Shown here one piece after another: positions 1 through 8,202 of a DNA stretch of 64,000 nt. Source of the stretch: Zoogloea sp041914405 (lineage in GTDB: Bacteria > Pseudomonadota > Gammaproteobacteria > Burkholderiales > Rhodocyclaceae). Both the position numbers and the translations under genes were made by a program. Positions within the stretch are counted from its first letter, which is position 1, and every line of letters begins with the position of its first letter. The notes beneath the pieces were generated by a model, which was not told the origin of the DNA, ran no database searches, and saw only the letters and a list, made by a program, of their open reading frames with translations. The stretch is from assembly GCF_041914405.1 (NCBI RefSeq), contig NZ_JAYSDK010000021.1, positions 1-64,000 on the forward strand, in the 5' to 3' direction.

Positions 1-363
1 GTGGAATTCGAGATCGAGTCCTACCTGCGCTACCAGGGCGACAAGTTCGCCGGCTTCTTCGACGCCAACACCTACCTGCTGACCACCAAGGCCCTCGACT
101 ACTACGACCCGGCCTTCGACTACGACGGCGACCTGGTCGCCGCCCTCGGCCGCGCCAAGGCCGACTACCTGGTGGTGTCCTTCAGCACCGACTGGCGCTT
201 CGCCCCGTCGCGCAGCCGCGAGATCGTCTACGCGCTGATGCACAGCGACCGGCGGGTCAGCTACGCCGAGATCGACTGTCCGGCCGGGCACGACTCCTTC
301 CTCCTCGACGATGCCCAGTACCACTCCGTGCTGCGGGCCTACATCGACAACATCAAGCTGTGA
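1..363 (+). CDS. metX: Homoserine O-acyltransferase MetX, C-terminal part
   Basis: The last 120 residues of MetX, which acylates homoserine at the entry to methionine synthesis in the cytosol. The frame is open to the left edge, so the true start lies outside the window. Two members of the alpha/beta-hydrolase catalytic triad are visible: Asp64 of the fragment in FSTDWRF and His97 in CPAGHDSFL. The C-terminus (YHSVLRAYIDNIKL) is typical of the proteobacterial enzyme. metW starts 11 bp after the stop, the usual arrangement. Whether the acyl donor is acetyl-CoA or succinyl-CoA cannot be decided from this fragment. Confidence 0.93.
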   Translation: MEFEIESYLRYQGDKFAGFFDANTYLLTTKALDYYDPAFDYDGDLVAALGRAKADYLVVSFSTDWRFAPSRSREIVYALMHSDRRVSYAEIDCPAGHDSFLLDDAQYHSVLRAYIDNIKL

Positions 364-373
364 GGGCTAAAAG

Positions 374-976
374 ATGAGCTTCCAGCGTTACGACTACGAT
401 GTGATCTCCAACTGGATCGAGCCCGGCGAACGGATCCTCGACCTGGGCTGCGGCGACGGCAGCCTGCTGCGTTACCTTCAGGATCGCCGCCAGGTCCGCG
501 GCTACGGCGTCGAGAAGAGCCCGGAGGGCGTGCTGGCCTGCGCCCGCAACGGCGTCAACGTGATCCAGATCGACCTCGAACAAGGCCTTGCCGGCTTCGA
601 CGACGGCTTCTTCGACCACGTCATCATGAGCCTGTCCCTGCAGGCCATGCGCAATACCCAGGGCATCCTCAAGGAGATGCTGCGCGTTGGCCACGAAGCG
701 GTGGTGAGCTTCCCCAACTTCGCCTACTGGCGCCATCGCCAAGCCATCCTCAACGGCCGCATGCCGGTTTCCAAGAACCTGCCCTACCAGTGGTACGACA
801 CGCCCAACGTGCGCTTCTTCACCATTGCCGATTTCGAGGCCCTGTGCGAGCAGGAAGGCATCGCGATCCATGAACGGCTGGCCTTCGACGAGGACAAGGT
901 GATCGTCGAGGAGCCCAACTTCCTGGCCAGCGTCGCCCTCTACCGCCTCGGCCGCAACGGCTCGGCGGGCGGCTGA
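374..976 (+). CDS. metW: Methionine biosynthesis protein MetW
   Basis: A 200-residue class I SAM-methyltransferase-fold protein. The SAM-binding motif I is near the N-terminus (ILDLGCGDGSLL, about residues 22-33), and the PNFAYWRHRQ stretch is typical of MetW. The family is regularly encoded directly after metX and is believed to support MetX activity; a methyl-accepting substrate is not established. It is very probably co-transcribed with metX, 11 bp apart. The length is normal for the family. Confidence 0.93.
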   Translation: MSFQRYDYDVISNWIEPGERILDLGCGDGSLLRYLQDRRQVRGYGVEKSPEGVLACARNGVNVIQIDLEQGLAGFDDGFFDHVIMSLSLQAMRNTQGILKEMLRVGHEAVVSFPNFAYWRHRQAILNGRMPVSKNLPYQWYDTPNVRFFTIADFEALCEQEGIAIHERLAFDEDKVIVEEPNFLASVALYRLGRNGSAGG

Positions 977-1035
977 CGGCCCGGCGGGGATTGCTCTATC
1001 ATCGCCGGCGAAGCGAACAATACCCGGAGAGAATC

Positions 1036-1899
1036 ATGAGCACCCCGCAAGCCGGCATCCTGCAGCCGCTGCCGCCCCTCGCCCGCTACCTGTCCTTTTC
1101 CCTCCAGCCCGACAGCGACGTGTCCGCCGGCCTCGCGGCCCTGCAGGCAGTCGTGGACGGCGAGCGCACAGTGGCCGGCATCGGCCTGGCCCCCGTCACG
1201 GCCCTTGGCAAAAAGGTCGCCGGCCTCAAGCCCTTCCCGCCGCTCAACGGTCCCGGCGTGGAGCTGCCCTCAACGCCCTTCGCGCTGTGGCTGTGGCTGC
1301 GGGGCGAGGACCGCGGCGAGCTACTGCACCGGGCCCGCCATATCGAGGAAGCCCTCGCCCCGGTGTTCCAGTTGGAAGAATCCTGGGACGCCTTCAAACA
1401 TGACGGCGGCCGCGACCTCAGTGGCTACGAGGATGGCACCGAGAACCCCACCGACGACGCTGCAGTTGAAGCAGCGATCGCTGCCGACGGCTCCAGCTTC
1501 GTCGCTGTGCAGCGCTGGATCCACGATTTCCGCCGCCTCGAAGCGATGGCGCCGGAAGAGCGTGACGACTGCATCGGCCGCCGCCGTTCCGACAACGAGG
1601 AACTCGACGACGCCCCCGCATCGGCCCACGTAAAACGCACCGCCCAGGAGAGCTTCAGCCCGGAGGCCTTCGTACTGCGCCGCTCGCTGCCGTGGGCGGA
1701 AGGCCGCGACGCCGGCCTGATGTTCGTCGCCTTCGGCCACACCCTGGATGCCTTTCAGGCCCAGATGCGCCGGATGGTCGGCCTGGAGGACGGCATCGTG
1801 GACGCGCTGTTCCGCTTCACGCGGCCGCTGTCCGGCAGCTACTTCTGGTGTCCGCCGATGTCGAACGGCAAGCTGGACCTGTCCCGCCTGCAGGACTAA
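1036..1899 (+). CDS. DyP-type heme peroxidase
   Basis: Dye-decolourising-type peroxidase of 287 residues, expected to bind heme and use hydrogen peroxide. The family signature GxxDG is present as GYEDGTENP (residues 130-138), carrying the distal catalytic Asp133. His198 in SAHVKRTAQES fits the proximal heme ligand. The frame is open further upstream, but ATG at 1036 has a purine-rich ribosome site (cggagag) and gives the normal family N-terminus. There is no signal peptide, so it is probably cytosolic or encapsulin-loaded; no encapsulin gene is in the window. The substrate is unknown. Confidence 0.9.
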   Translation: MSTPQAGILQPLPPLARYLSFSLQPDSDVSAGLAALQAVVDGERTVAGIGLAPVTALGKKVAGLKPFPPLNGPGVELPSTPFALWLWLRGEDRGELLHRARHIEEALAPVFQLEESWDAFKHDGGRDLSGYEDGTENPTDDAAVEAAIAADGSSFVAVQRWIHDFRRLEAMAPEERDDCIGRRRSDNEELDDAPASAHVKRTAQESFSPEAFVLRRSLPWAEGRDAGLMFVAFGHTLDAFQAQMRRMVGLEDGIVDALFRFTRPLSGSYFWCPPMSNGKLDLSRLQD

Positions 1900-1923
1900 A
1901 AACAGCCGAAGGGCCCAGTCCGC

Positions 1924-2793
1924 TCAGTTCCCGCCCAGCGCCTCGAGCCGGGCGGCCTCCTCGCGGGCCCGCCGTTCGGCGTCCTCATCCTTGGCCGCGT
2001 CGATGACCTGCATGACTTCATCCAGGTCCACGTCCCGCGCGGCCTCCTCGAAGCGGCCCGTCAAAGCGCTGTCCGGATGGAGCGCCCCAGTCTCGTAAAG
2101 AGACCAGATTTCAGGGCCGTAGCGGGTCTCCAGCAACACCGGGGCGAACTGGCCGAAATAGCTGGCCAGGTTGTCTACGTCCCGCTCCAGCATCCGTTTG
2201 GCGTTGTTGTTGGCCGCGGCATCCACAGCCTGGGGCAGGTCGATGATGACCGGACCGTTCGCATCCACCAGCACGTTGTACTCGGACAGGTCGCCATGCA
2301 CGATGCCCGCGCACAGCATGCGCACCACCTCGCGGATCAGGGCCGCATGGTAGTCGAGCGCATCCTCCTCGCTCAGCGCCAGATCATTGAGGCGCGGCGC
2401 CGGCTCGCCATCCTCGTCGGCCACCAACTCCATCAGCAGCACGCCCTCATGGAACTGGTAGGGTTCGGGCACCCTCACGCCAGCCGCGGCGAGGCGGCGC
2501 AGTGCATCCACCTCGGCGTGCTGCCAGGCGGCCTCCTGCTCCTCGCGGCCGTAGCGGGAACGCTTGGCCATCGCGCGGGCCTGGCGGCTGTTCTTCACCT
2601 TGCGGCCCTCGGTGTAATCCACCGCGGTGTGGAAGCCACGTTTGTTGGCCTCCTTGTACACCTTGGCGCAGCGGACCTCATCGCCGCACTGGACGACGTA
2701 GACCATGGCTTCCTTGCCACTCATCAACTGACGCAACACGCCATCCACCAGGCCGTCGGCGACCAGCGGCTCGATCCGGCTCGGCGTCTTCAT
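1924..2793 (-). CDS. RIO-type serine/threonine protein kinase
   Basis: A 289-residue RIO1-like kinase. Visible features are the Gly-rich region SGKEAMVYVV (25-34), a probable ATP-binding Lys44, the catalytic loop HGDLSEYNV (166-174, Asp168) and the metal-binding IIDLPQ (183-188, Asp185), where RIO kinases carry DxPQ instead of DFG. The C-terminal tail is rich in Arg, Glu and Ala. Bacterial RIO kinases are common in proteobacteria but their substrates are mostly unknown. The start overlaps the stop of a short upstream frame derived from ycaO (ATGA), so translation is probably coupled. Confidence 0.88.
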   Translation of the reverse strand: MKTPSRIEPLVADGLVDGVLRQLMSGKEAMVYVVQCGDEVRCAKVYKEANKRGFHTAVDYTEGRKVKNSRQARAMAKRSRYGREEQEAAWQHAEVDALRRLAAAGVRVPEPYQFHEGVLLMELVADEDGEPAPRLNDLALSEEDALDYHAALIREVVRMLCAGIVHGDLSEYNVLVDANGPVIIDLPQAVDAAANNNAKRMLERDVDNLASYFGQFAPVLLETRYGPEIWSLYETGALHPDSALTGRFEEAARDVDLDEVMQVIDAAKDEDAERRAREEAARLEALGGN

Positions 2794-2897
2794 ACGCGCC
2801 GCTCCGGGTGCGGCCTGGCGCCGGCCGCCCGCGACAAGGTGACGATGGAGGATTCGATGGGGGCATCCTTGCCGGGGATGGAGCTTTGGAATTGCAT
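2790..2897 (-). pseudogene. N-terminal remnant of ycaO, now a 35-codon leader frame
   Basis: A 35-codon frame starting at ATG 2897, with a GGATC-type ribosome site, and stopping at TGA within the ATGA overlap with the RIO kinase start. Its N-terminus, MQFQSSIPGKDAPIESSI, matches the conserved beginning of YcaO proteins (IPGKDAxxExSI). The rest of YcaO is absent: after about residue 20 the frame becomes Arg/Pro-rich and ends. I read it as a deletion relic of ycaO that placed the kinase behind the ycaO translation start. Similarity was judged from memory of YcaO, not by a search. Confidence 0.6.
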
Positions 2898-3057
2898 GGG
2901 GAGATCCTGCGGGATGCTGCGTGAAAAAGGCTGCCGACAGTGCTGCCGGATGAACGACCGGCAGATGCGGGAAGAGACAGGAGAAAAATGGCGGGGCGCA
3001 GCGAAAGCATGCAGCGCCCGAATAAAGCGTGAGGCGGCGATTATCCCGCATCCGGCC

Positions 3058-3468
3058 CTATTCGACACGCCCCCGGCCAGCCTTGACGGCACTGCGGCGC
3101 GCCTTGCCCTCCAGCCGGCGGGTCACCGAACCCCGGGTCGGCTTGGTTGCGCGCCGCACCTTCGGCACCACAGCGACGCTATCGACCAGCGCCTGCAGGC
3201 GGCCCAGGGCCTCGGCGCGGTTCTTGTCGAGGCTGCGGTATTCCTGGGCCTTGATGATGACCACCCCACTCTTGCTGATGCGCTGGTCACCCAACTGGAG
3301 CAGACGCTCCTTGATGGCGTCAGGGAGCGACGAGGCGACAATGTCGAAACGCAGATGCACCGCCGTCGACACCTTGTTGACGTTCTGCCCGCCGGCCCCT
3401 TGGGCGCGGATGGCAGTGAATTCGATCTCGTCGTCGGACACACGGAAAGAGGGGCACATCGCCGGCAC
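3058..3468 (-). CDS. arfB: Alternative ribosome-rescue factor / peptidyl-tRNA hydrolase ArfB
   Basis: A 136-residue release-factor-like hydrolase that frees stalled ribosomes. The catalytic GGQ is at 26-28 in QGAGGQNVNKV. The C-terminal tail is strongly basic (repeated Arg and Lys after residue 105), as in ArfB, where it inserts into the empty mRNA channel. There is no codon-recognition domain, which separates it from RF1/RF2. The start may be Met1 or Met4 (MCPSFRV); the two differ by 9 bp. Confidence 0.92.
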   Translation of the reverse strand: MPAMCPSFRVSDDEIEFTAIRAQGAGGQNVNKVSTAVHLRFDIVASSLPDAIKERLLQLGDQRISKSGVVIIKAQEYRSLDKNRAEALGRLQALVDSVAVVPKVRRATKPTRGSVTRRLEGKARRSAVKAGRGRVE

Positions 3469-3498
3469 TTTAACCGATGCGCGGCCCCCGGCACCCCG

Positions 3499-3912
3499 TC
3501 ACGACGCCACGGTCACCATCCACAGCACCCCGAAACGGTCCGTCACCATGCCGAAACAGGGTGACCAGAAAGTCTTGCCGAGCGGCATCTGCACCTGCCC
3601 GCCCTCCGCCAGGGCCGTAAAGAATTTCTCGGCCACCGCGGGATCGGCTGGCGCGACGGACAAGGCGAAGCCCTGGAACGGCGTACCGCCCTGGCAGCGC
3701 CCATCGGAGGCCATCACCAGCGCGTCGCCGATGCGGAAACTGCAGTGCATAACCTTGTCTTCCGAACCGGGCGGCAGCATGCCCGGCGGCGGCGGTTCGG
3801 GGTTGTCCCGGTTGCGCATCAGCATATCCACCTGGGCACCGAGCGCGTGCTGGTAGAACTGCACGGCCTCTTCGCAGCGGCCATCGAAGAACAGGTAGGG
3901 ATTCACTTGCAT
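3499..3912 (-). CDS. VOC/glyoxalase-fold protein, PhnB/YjdN type
   Basis: A 137-residue protein of the vicinal-oxygen-chelate fold, PhnB-like subgroup. It opens with MQVNPYLFFDGRCEEAVQFY and has the Cys/Phe/Gly-rich end (WSPCFGMVTDRFGVLWMV) typical of this group. Members form dimers and often lack a demonstrated enzymatic activity, so no substrate is assigned. ATG at 3912 follows a purine-rich ribosome site (aaggaggc), which decides against longer frames. Confidence 0.85.
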   Translation of the reverse strand: MQVNPYLFFDGRCEEAVQFYQHALGAQVDMLMRNRDNPEPPPPGMLPPGSEDKVMHCSFRIGDALVMASDGRCQGGTPFQGFALSVAPADPAVAEKFFTALAEGGQVQMPLGKTFWSPCFGMVTDRFGVLWMVTVAS

Positions 3913-4056
3913 CGCATGCCTCCTTGTAAGGGTTTGGGCCGGAGGCCCAATGGTCAAGGTGTAGGCGATGGCGGCACCGGCGTCCACCGAGGAAGCGCTC
4001 ATCGTGGTCGATGCGGATGCCGCGGTATCGACCCAGTTGCTATCATTCGCCCCCTC

Positions 4057-5094
4057 ATGCGCATCGAACACCTCCGCCAACGCCTCGCCGACCTGGGCGC
4101 CAAACCCGTGCACATCCAGCGCGTGCTGCGCGCGTGGACCCACGCCCTGCCTCTCGACGCCGGCCCCACGCGGCGCGGGCCGATGCTGCCGCAGGCCATC
4201 TTGGACGCCCTGCCGGCGCTCACCGAAGAACTCGCCGGGCTGGCCCAGGTGCGCTCCGAACACCCCGGCGAGGACGGCTCGGCGCGCCTGCTGGTACAAC
4301 TCGCCGACAAGCAGACGGTGGAGAGCGTGCTGCTGCCGCGGGACGGCCTGTGCGTGTCCAGCCAGGTCGGCTGCGCGGTGGGCTGCCGCTTCTGCATGAC
4401 CGGCCGCGACGGCCTGCTGCGCCAGGTCGGCAGCGCCGAGATCGTCGCGCAGGTGGTGCTGGCCCGCGCCCGCCGCCACGTGAAGAAGGTGGTCTTCATG
4501 GGCATGGGCGAGCCGGCCCACAACCTCGACAACGTGCTCGAAGCGATCCAGCTCCTCGGCACCGAGGGCGGCATCGGTCACAAGAATCTGGTGTTCTCGA
4601 CGGTCGGCGATCCGCGGGTCTTCGAGCGCCTGCCGGAAGGCCCGGTGAAGCCGGCACTGGCCCTGTCCCTGCACACCACCCGCGCCGACCTGCGCGCCGA
4701 CCTGCTGCCCAAGGCGCCGCCGCTGACGCCGGACGAGATCGTCGAACTCGGCGAAGCCTATGCCCGCGCCACCGGCTACCCGATCCAGTACCAATGGACA
4801 CTGATCGACGGCCTCAACGACACGCCGGAAGAACTCGACGGCATCGTGCGCCTGCTGGCCGGCAAGTACGCGATCATGAACATGATCCCCTACAACGCGG
4901 TGCCCGACCTGCCCTACCGCCGGCCCGACTGGGACAAGGCTGCGGACATCGCGCGCCAACTCCACCGTCGCGGCATCCTCACTAAGCTGCGCAACTCCGC
5001 CGGCCAGGACGTGGACGGCGGCTGCGGGCAACTACGCGCCCGCGTCATCGCCGGTGAAACGCCGGTACGCATGGTCCGCAAACCGGCGGCCTGA
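4057..5094 (+). CDS. RlmN-like radical SAM rRNA methyltransferase
   Basis: A 345-residue radical SAM enzyme of the RlmN family, which methylates C2 of adenosine in 23S rRNA (A2503) and some tRNAs. The cluster-binding CxxxCxxC is Cys106, Cys110 and Cys113 (GCAVGCRFC). The two catalytic cysteines of the family are also present: Cys99 (LCVSSQ), seven residues before the cluster motif, and the methyl-carrying Cys in DVDGGCGQLR near the C-terminus. GMGEPAHN binds SAM. It is somewhat shorter than classical RlmN, so it may be a paralogue; a second rlmN outside the window is possible. Confidence 0.85.
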   Translation: MRIEHLRQRLADLGAKPVHIQRVLRAWTHALPLDAGPTRRGPMLPQAILDALPALTEELAGLAQVRSEHPGEDGSARLLVQLADKQTVESVLLPRDGLCVSSQVGCAVGCRFCMTGRDGLLRQVGSAEIVAQVVLARARRHVKKVVFMGMGEPAHNLDNVLEAIQLLGTEGGIGHKNLVFSTVGDPRVFERLPEGPVKPALALSLHTTRADLRADLLPKAPPLTPDEIVELGEAYARATGYPIQYQWTLIDGLNDTPEELDGIVRLLAGKYAIMNMIPYNAVPDLPYRRPDWDKAADIARQLHRRGILTKLRNSAGQDVDGGCGQLRARVIAGETPVRMVRKPAA

Positions 5095-5131
5095 CGCCGC
5101 CTCCGCAACACCTCTCCCCCACCTGCCCCAA

Positions 5132-5167
5132 CCACCGTTTTCCGCGCCCCCACGCGGAAAACGGTGG
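5132..5167. terminator. 15-bp perfect hairpin after the RlmN-like gene
   Basis: CCACCGTTTTCCGCG and its exact complement are separated by six bases (ccccca). It lies 38 bp after the stop of the RlmN-like gene and about 210 bp before the siderophore receptor. No T-run follows on either strand, so it is not a classical intrinsic terminator; it could still end transcription or protect the mRNA 3' end. Confidence 0.5.
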
Positions 5168-5238
5168 CCTCCTTGCGCCCTCTTCACAAACCAGCACGCG
5201 CCCTGCGCTGTACGAATCGGATTTACCGGGCTTGCAAA

Positions 5239-5253
5239 TGAGAATAAACATCA
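5239..5253 (+). promoter_or_regulatory. Putative Fur box
   Basis: TGAGAATAAACATCA fits the 7-1-7 Fur motif (TGATAAT-N-ATTATCA) at 11 of 14 positions and sits in a short AT-rich patch within otherwise GC-rich sequence. It is about 130 bp upstream of the receptor start. Iron-responsive repression of the receptor and the PepSY gene is inferred. Confidence 0.6.
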
Positions 5254-5381
5254 TTTACAATTTTCACAGCCTTACCGAATTTCACACTGTTTAACACCCG
5301 GGCTTTCAGCCAGCCAGTGCCGCCTGATACCGCGACCAGCCAGCCACGCCGGATCTCATTCCAGGTCTCGAAGGAACCGAC

Positions 5382-7493
5382 ATGGCACTGCAACGACGCC
5401 CGCTGGCGCTGGCAATCTCCCTCCTGTGCAGCTCCGGCGCATGGGCCCAGCAATCTACCGAATCCGACGGGGGGCCGACCTTGTCCGCGGTCAAGGTCAG
5501 CGGCGGTCGTGAGCTGCCGCCGACCTACAACCCACCCACCGCCACCAGCGCTACCAAGATCGACGCGCCGCTGCGCGACATCCCGCAGACCGTCAATGTG
5601 GTGCCCCAGAGCCTGCTGCGCGACCAGGCCGTTCATTCGCTGCAGGATGTGTTGAAGTCGGTGCCCGGCGTCGGCCTGTCCACCGGCGACGGCCAGCGTG
5701 ACCAGGTGACGATCCGCGGCTTCTCGGCGATCGCCGACCAGTTCATCGACGGCCTGCGCGACGACGCGATGTACTTCCGCGACCTGTCCAACGTCGAGCA
5801 GGTGGAAGTCGTCAAAGGCCCCGCCTCGGTGCTGTACGGGCGCGGCTCGTCGGGCGGCCTGATCAACCGGATCACCAAGAAGCCCGGCATCGACCGCAGC
5901 GAGGTCAGCCTGCAGGTCGGCAGCTGGAACCAGCGCCGCGGCGAGGTGGACCTGGCCCGCAAGTTCAACGACAGCGGCGTGGCCTTTCGCGTCACCGGCG
6001 CCGTCGAGCGCGGCGACAGCTACCGCAATATGCAATTTCTGGAACGCGAGGCCTTCGCACCGTCCCTGTCCTTCCAGCTCGGTAGCCAGACCAAGTTGCT
6101 GATCCAGGCCGAATATCTGTCCGACCGCCGCTTGACCGACTTCGGCATTCCGGCCTACCAGGGCCGGCCGGTGAGTGTTCCGGCCAGTACCTATTACGGC
6201 GCCGCCAACGCCCGCGACGCGGACTACACCCAGACCCGCGTGTCGGCCATCGGCTTCACGCTGGACCACCGCTTCGACGAGGCCTGGTCGGTGCGCAACG
6301 CCTTCCGTTATTACGACTACACGCTGGACCGCAACAACACCCTGGTCGGCGCCGTCAATGAGAAGGCCCTGACCGCCTCCCTCAACCGCAGCAACGTGCG
6401 GCGCCAGGAAGACGGCTATTTCAACCAGGCCGAGCTGGTTCAGAAGACCACGCTGGCCGGCATGCCCCACCAGCTGTTGTACGGCGTCGAGGTCAGCCAG
6501 CAGACCAAGGACCAGCTGTTCCGCACCCAGAACAACATCGCGACCGTGTCGCTGTTCAACCCGGTGCTGCCGGTGCTGCCCTTCAACGTGACCGCCGCAC
6601 CGTCCACCAACAACGTCGGCATCATGTCGGTGAGCAGCGCCTACATCCAGGACCTGGCCACCCTGTCCCAGCACTGGAAGGCCCTGGCCGGCCTGCGCTA
6701 TGACCGCTTCCAGCAGACGACCCGCGAACGCCGGGCCGGCCAGTCCAACCTGGAACGCACCGACAGCGCGCTGAGCCCGCGCGCCGGCCTGGTCTATCAG
6801 CCGACCGAGGACCGTTCCTACTACGCGTCCTGGAGCAAGTCCTTTCAGCCGTCGGGCGAGAGCTTCCCGCTCGCTGCCAACAACGCCAGCATCGCGCCGG
6901 AGGAAACCACCAATCAGGAGATCGGCGCCAAGTTCGACTTCTTCAATGGTCTGGCGTCGGCCACTGCGTCGGCCTTCCGGCTCGAACGCACCAACATCAA
7001 GACCACCGATCCAACCACCAACGTCCTGATGCCCCTCGGCGTGCAGCGCACCAACGGCATCGAGCTGAGCTTCTCCGGCGATCTGCCCCACGGCTGGCAG
7101 CTGTGGTCCGGCTACGCCTGGCTGGATGCACGCATGGTGTCGTCGATCGCCACGGACGCCGGCCAGGCGGTGCAGGGCAAGCGCCCGACGCTGACGCCGG
7201 AACACAGCGCCAACCTGTGGCTGACCAAGGCCCTGGGCGGCGGCTTTGGCGCCGGCGCCGGCCTGAACTACGTCGGCGACCGCTTCGCCAATCCGGGCAA
7301 CACCGTCACGCTGCCGTCCTACACCACCGTGGACGCGATGGCCTATTACCGCGTCAAGGGCCTCGACCTGCAGCTCAACCTGACCAACCTGTTCGACCGC
7401 AAGTACATCGTCGCCGGCCACGGCAGCAACGCCAACCTGAACCTGCCGGGCGCTCCGCGCGCAGTGCAGCTCACCGCCCGCTACGCCTTCTGA
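5382..7493 (+). CDS. TonB-dependent siderophore receptor
   Basis: A 703-residue outer-membrane receptor. It has a signal peptide (residues 1-22, cleavage after AWA), a plug domain (about 45-170) and a 22-strand-type barrel ending in the aromatic-terminated RYAF. Conserved receptor motifs include RDIPQTVNVVPQ, VTIRGFSA and VEVVKGPASVLYGRG. Organisation and motifs are closest to catecholate receptors of the Fiu/CatA type, but the ligand cannot be fixed from sequence. ATG 5382 has an aaggaa ribosome site. A PepSY membrane protein follows 10 bp later, and a Fur-type site lies upstream, so the pair looks like an iron-regulated operon. Confidence 0.93.
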   Translation: MALQRRPLALAISLLCSSGAWAQQSTESDGGPTLSAVKVSGGRELPPTYNPPTATSATKIDAPLRDIPQTVNVVPQSLLRDQAVHSLQDVLKSVPGVGLSTGDGQRDQVTIRGFSAIADQFIDGLRDDAMYFRDLSNVEQVEVVKGPASVLYGRGSSGGLINRITKKPGIDRSEVSLQVGSWNQRRGEVDLARKFNDSGVAFRVTGAVERGDSYRNMQFLEREAFAPSLSFQLGSQTKLLIQAEYLSDRRLTDFGIPAYQGRPVSVPASTYYGAANARDADYTQTRVSAIGFTLDHRFDEAWSVRNAFRYYDYTLDRNNTLVGAVNEKALTASLNRSNVRRQEDGYFNQAELVQKTTLAGMPHQLLYGVEVSQQTKDQLFRTQNNIATVSLFNPVLPVLPFNVTAAPSTNNVGIMSVSSAYIQDLATLSQHWKALAGLRYDRFQQTTRERRAGQSNLERTDSALSPRAGLVYQPTEDRSYYASWSKSFQPSGESFPLAANNASIAPEETTNQEIGAKFDFFNGLASATASAFRLERTNIKTTDPTTNVLMPLGVQRTNGIELSFSGDLPHGWQLWSGYAWLDARMVSSIATDAGQAVQGKRPTLTPEHSANLWLTKALGGGFGAGAGLNYVGDRFANPGNTVTLPSYTTVDAMAYYRVKGLDLQLNLTNLFDRKYIVAGHGSNANLNLPGAPRAVQLTARYAF

Positions 7494-7503
7494 GGACTGC
7501 CCG

Positions 7504-8199
7504 ATGCCTTCCAGCGACACCGTCGCCGTCCTCGACGGCCAGCCCTCCGCTGCCACGCCGCACGCAGCCCGTCCGCGGCGGCGCAGCCGGCGCGCGGTGT
7601 TCCTCGGCCGGCTGCGCAAGATCCATCTCTACGTCGGGCTGTGGGGTGCCGCGCTGGGGCTGCTGTTCGGCGCTAGCGGCATCCTGCTCAACCACCGGGC
7701 GGTGCTCAAGATCCCGGTGGAGAAGACCGTGCAGACGACCGTCCAGCTGCAGTTGCCGCGGAGCTTCACCAACCCGGACGAGCTTGCCGGCTGGCTGCGT
7801 GATGAGCTTGGATTTGCCGCGGGACAGGTGACCCAGGTGAAGACCCAGCCGGCCCGCACGGTGATCTGGGCCGACCGGGACGTGGCCCAGCCGGAGCGCT
7901 GGACCGTCGGCCTGCAGACGCCGACCCGCGGGGTCAGCGCCGAGTATTTCGTCGGCAACCGTTTCGTCAAACTGGAGCAGTCGGACGCCACACCGATCGG
8001 CACCCTTACACGGCTGCACATGGCGGTCGGCGCCAACGCCTTCTGGGTGCTGCTGTCCGACACCATCGCCGGCAGCCTGATCCTGCTGTCGATCACCGGC
8101 CTGCTGCTGTGGACGCAATTCCACCCGCTGCGCACCACCGCCGTACTGACCAGCCTCGGCGCCCTTGGCGCCGCCGGCTGGTTCATGTGGTCGCTGTAG
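7504..8199 (+). CDS. PepSY-associated membrane protein
   Basis: A 231-residue inner-membrane protein. An N-terminal Arg-rich segment precedes a first membrane helix (about 40-65: LYVGLWGAALGLLFGASGILL). A periplasmic region follows (70-170), then two C-terminal helices (about 175-228). The HLYVGLW...GILLNHR pattern is typical of PepSY-associated TM proteins found next to TonB-dependent receptors, where some members reduce ferric siderophores. A heme-ligand assignment is not possible from sequence alone. It starts 10 bp after the receptor stop and probably belongs to the same transcript. Confidence 0.8.
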   Translation: MPSSDTVAVLDGQPSAATPHAARPRRRSRRAVFLGRLRKIHLYVGLWGAALGLLFGASGILLNHRAVLKIPVEKTVQTTVQLQLPRSFTNPDELAGWLRDELGFAAGQVTQVKTQPARTVIWADRDVAQPERWTVGLQTPTRGVSAEYFVGNRFVKLEQSDATPIGTLTRLHMAVGANAFWVLLSDTIAGSLILLSITGLLLWTQFHPLRTTAVLTSLGALGAAGWFMWSL

Positions 8200-8202
8200 G
8201 GC

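Noticed and set aside
5132..5167. Hairpin as a copy of the dispersed repeat
   Set aside because: It shares no sequence with the GGGCGAATGAATTCGCCC core and occurs once.
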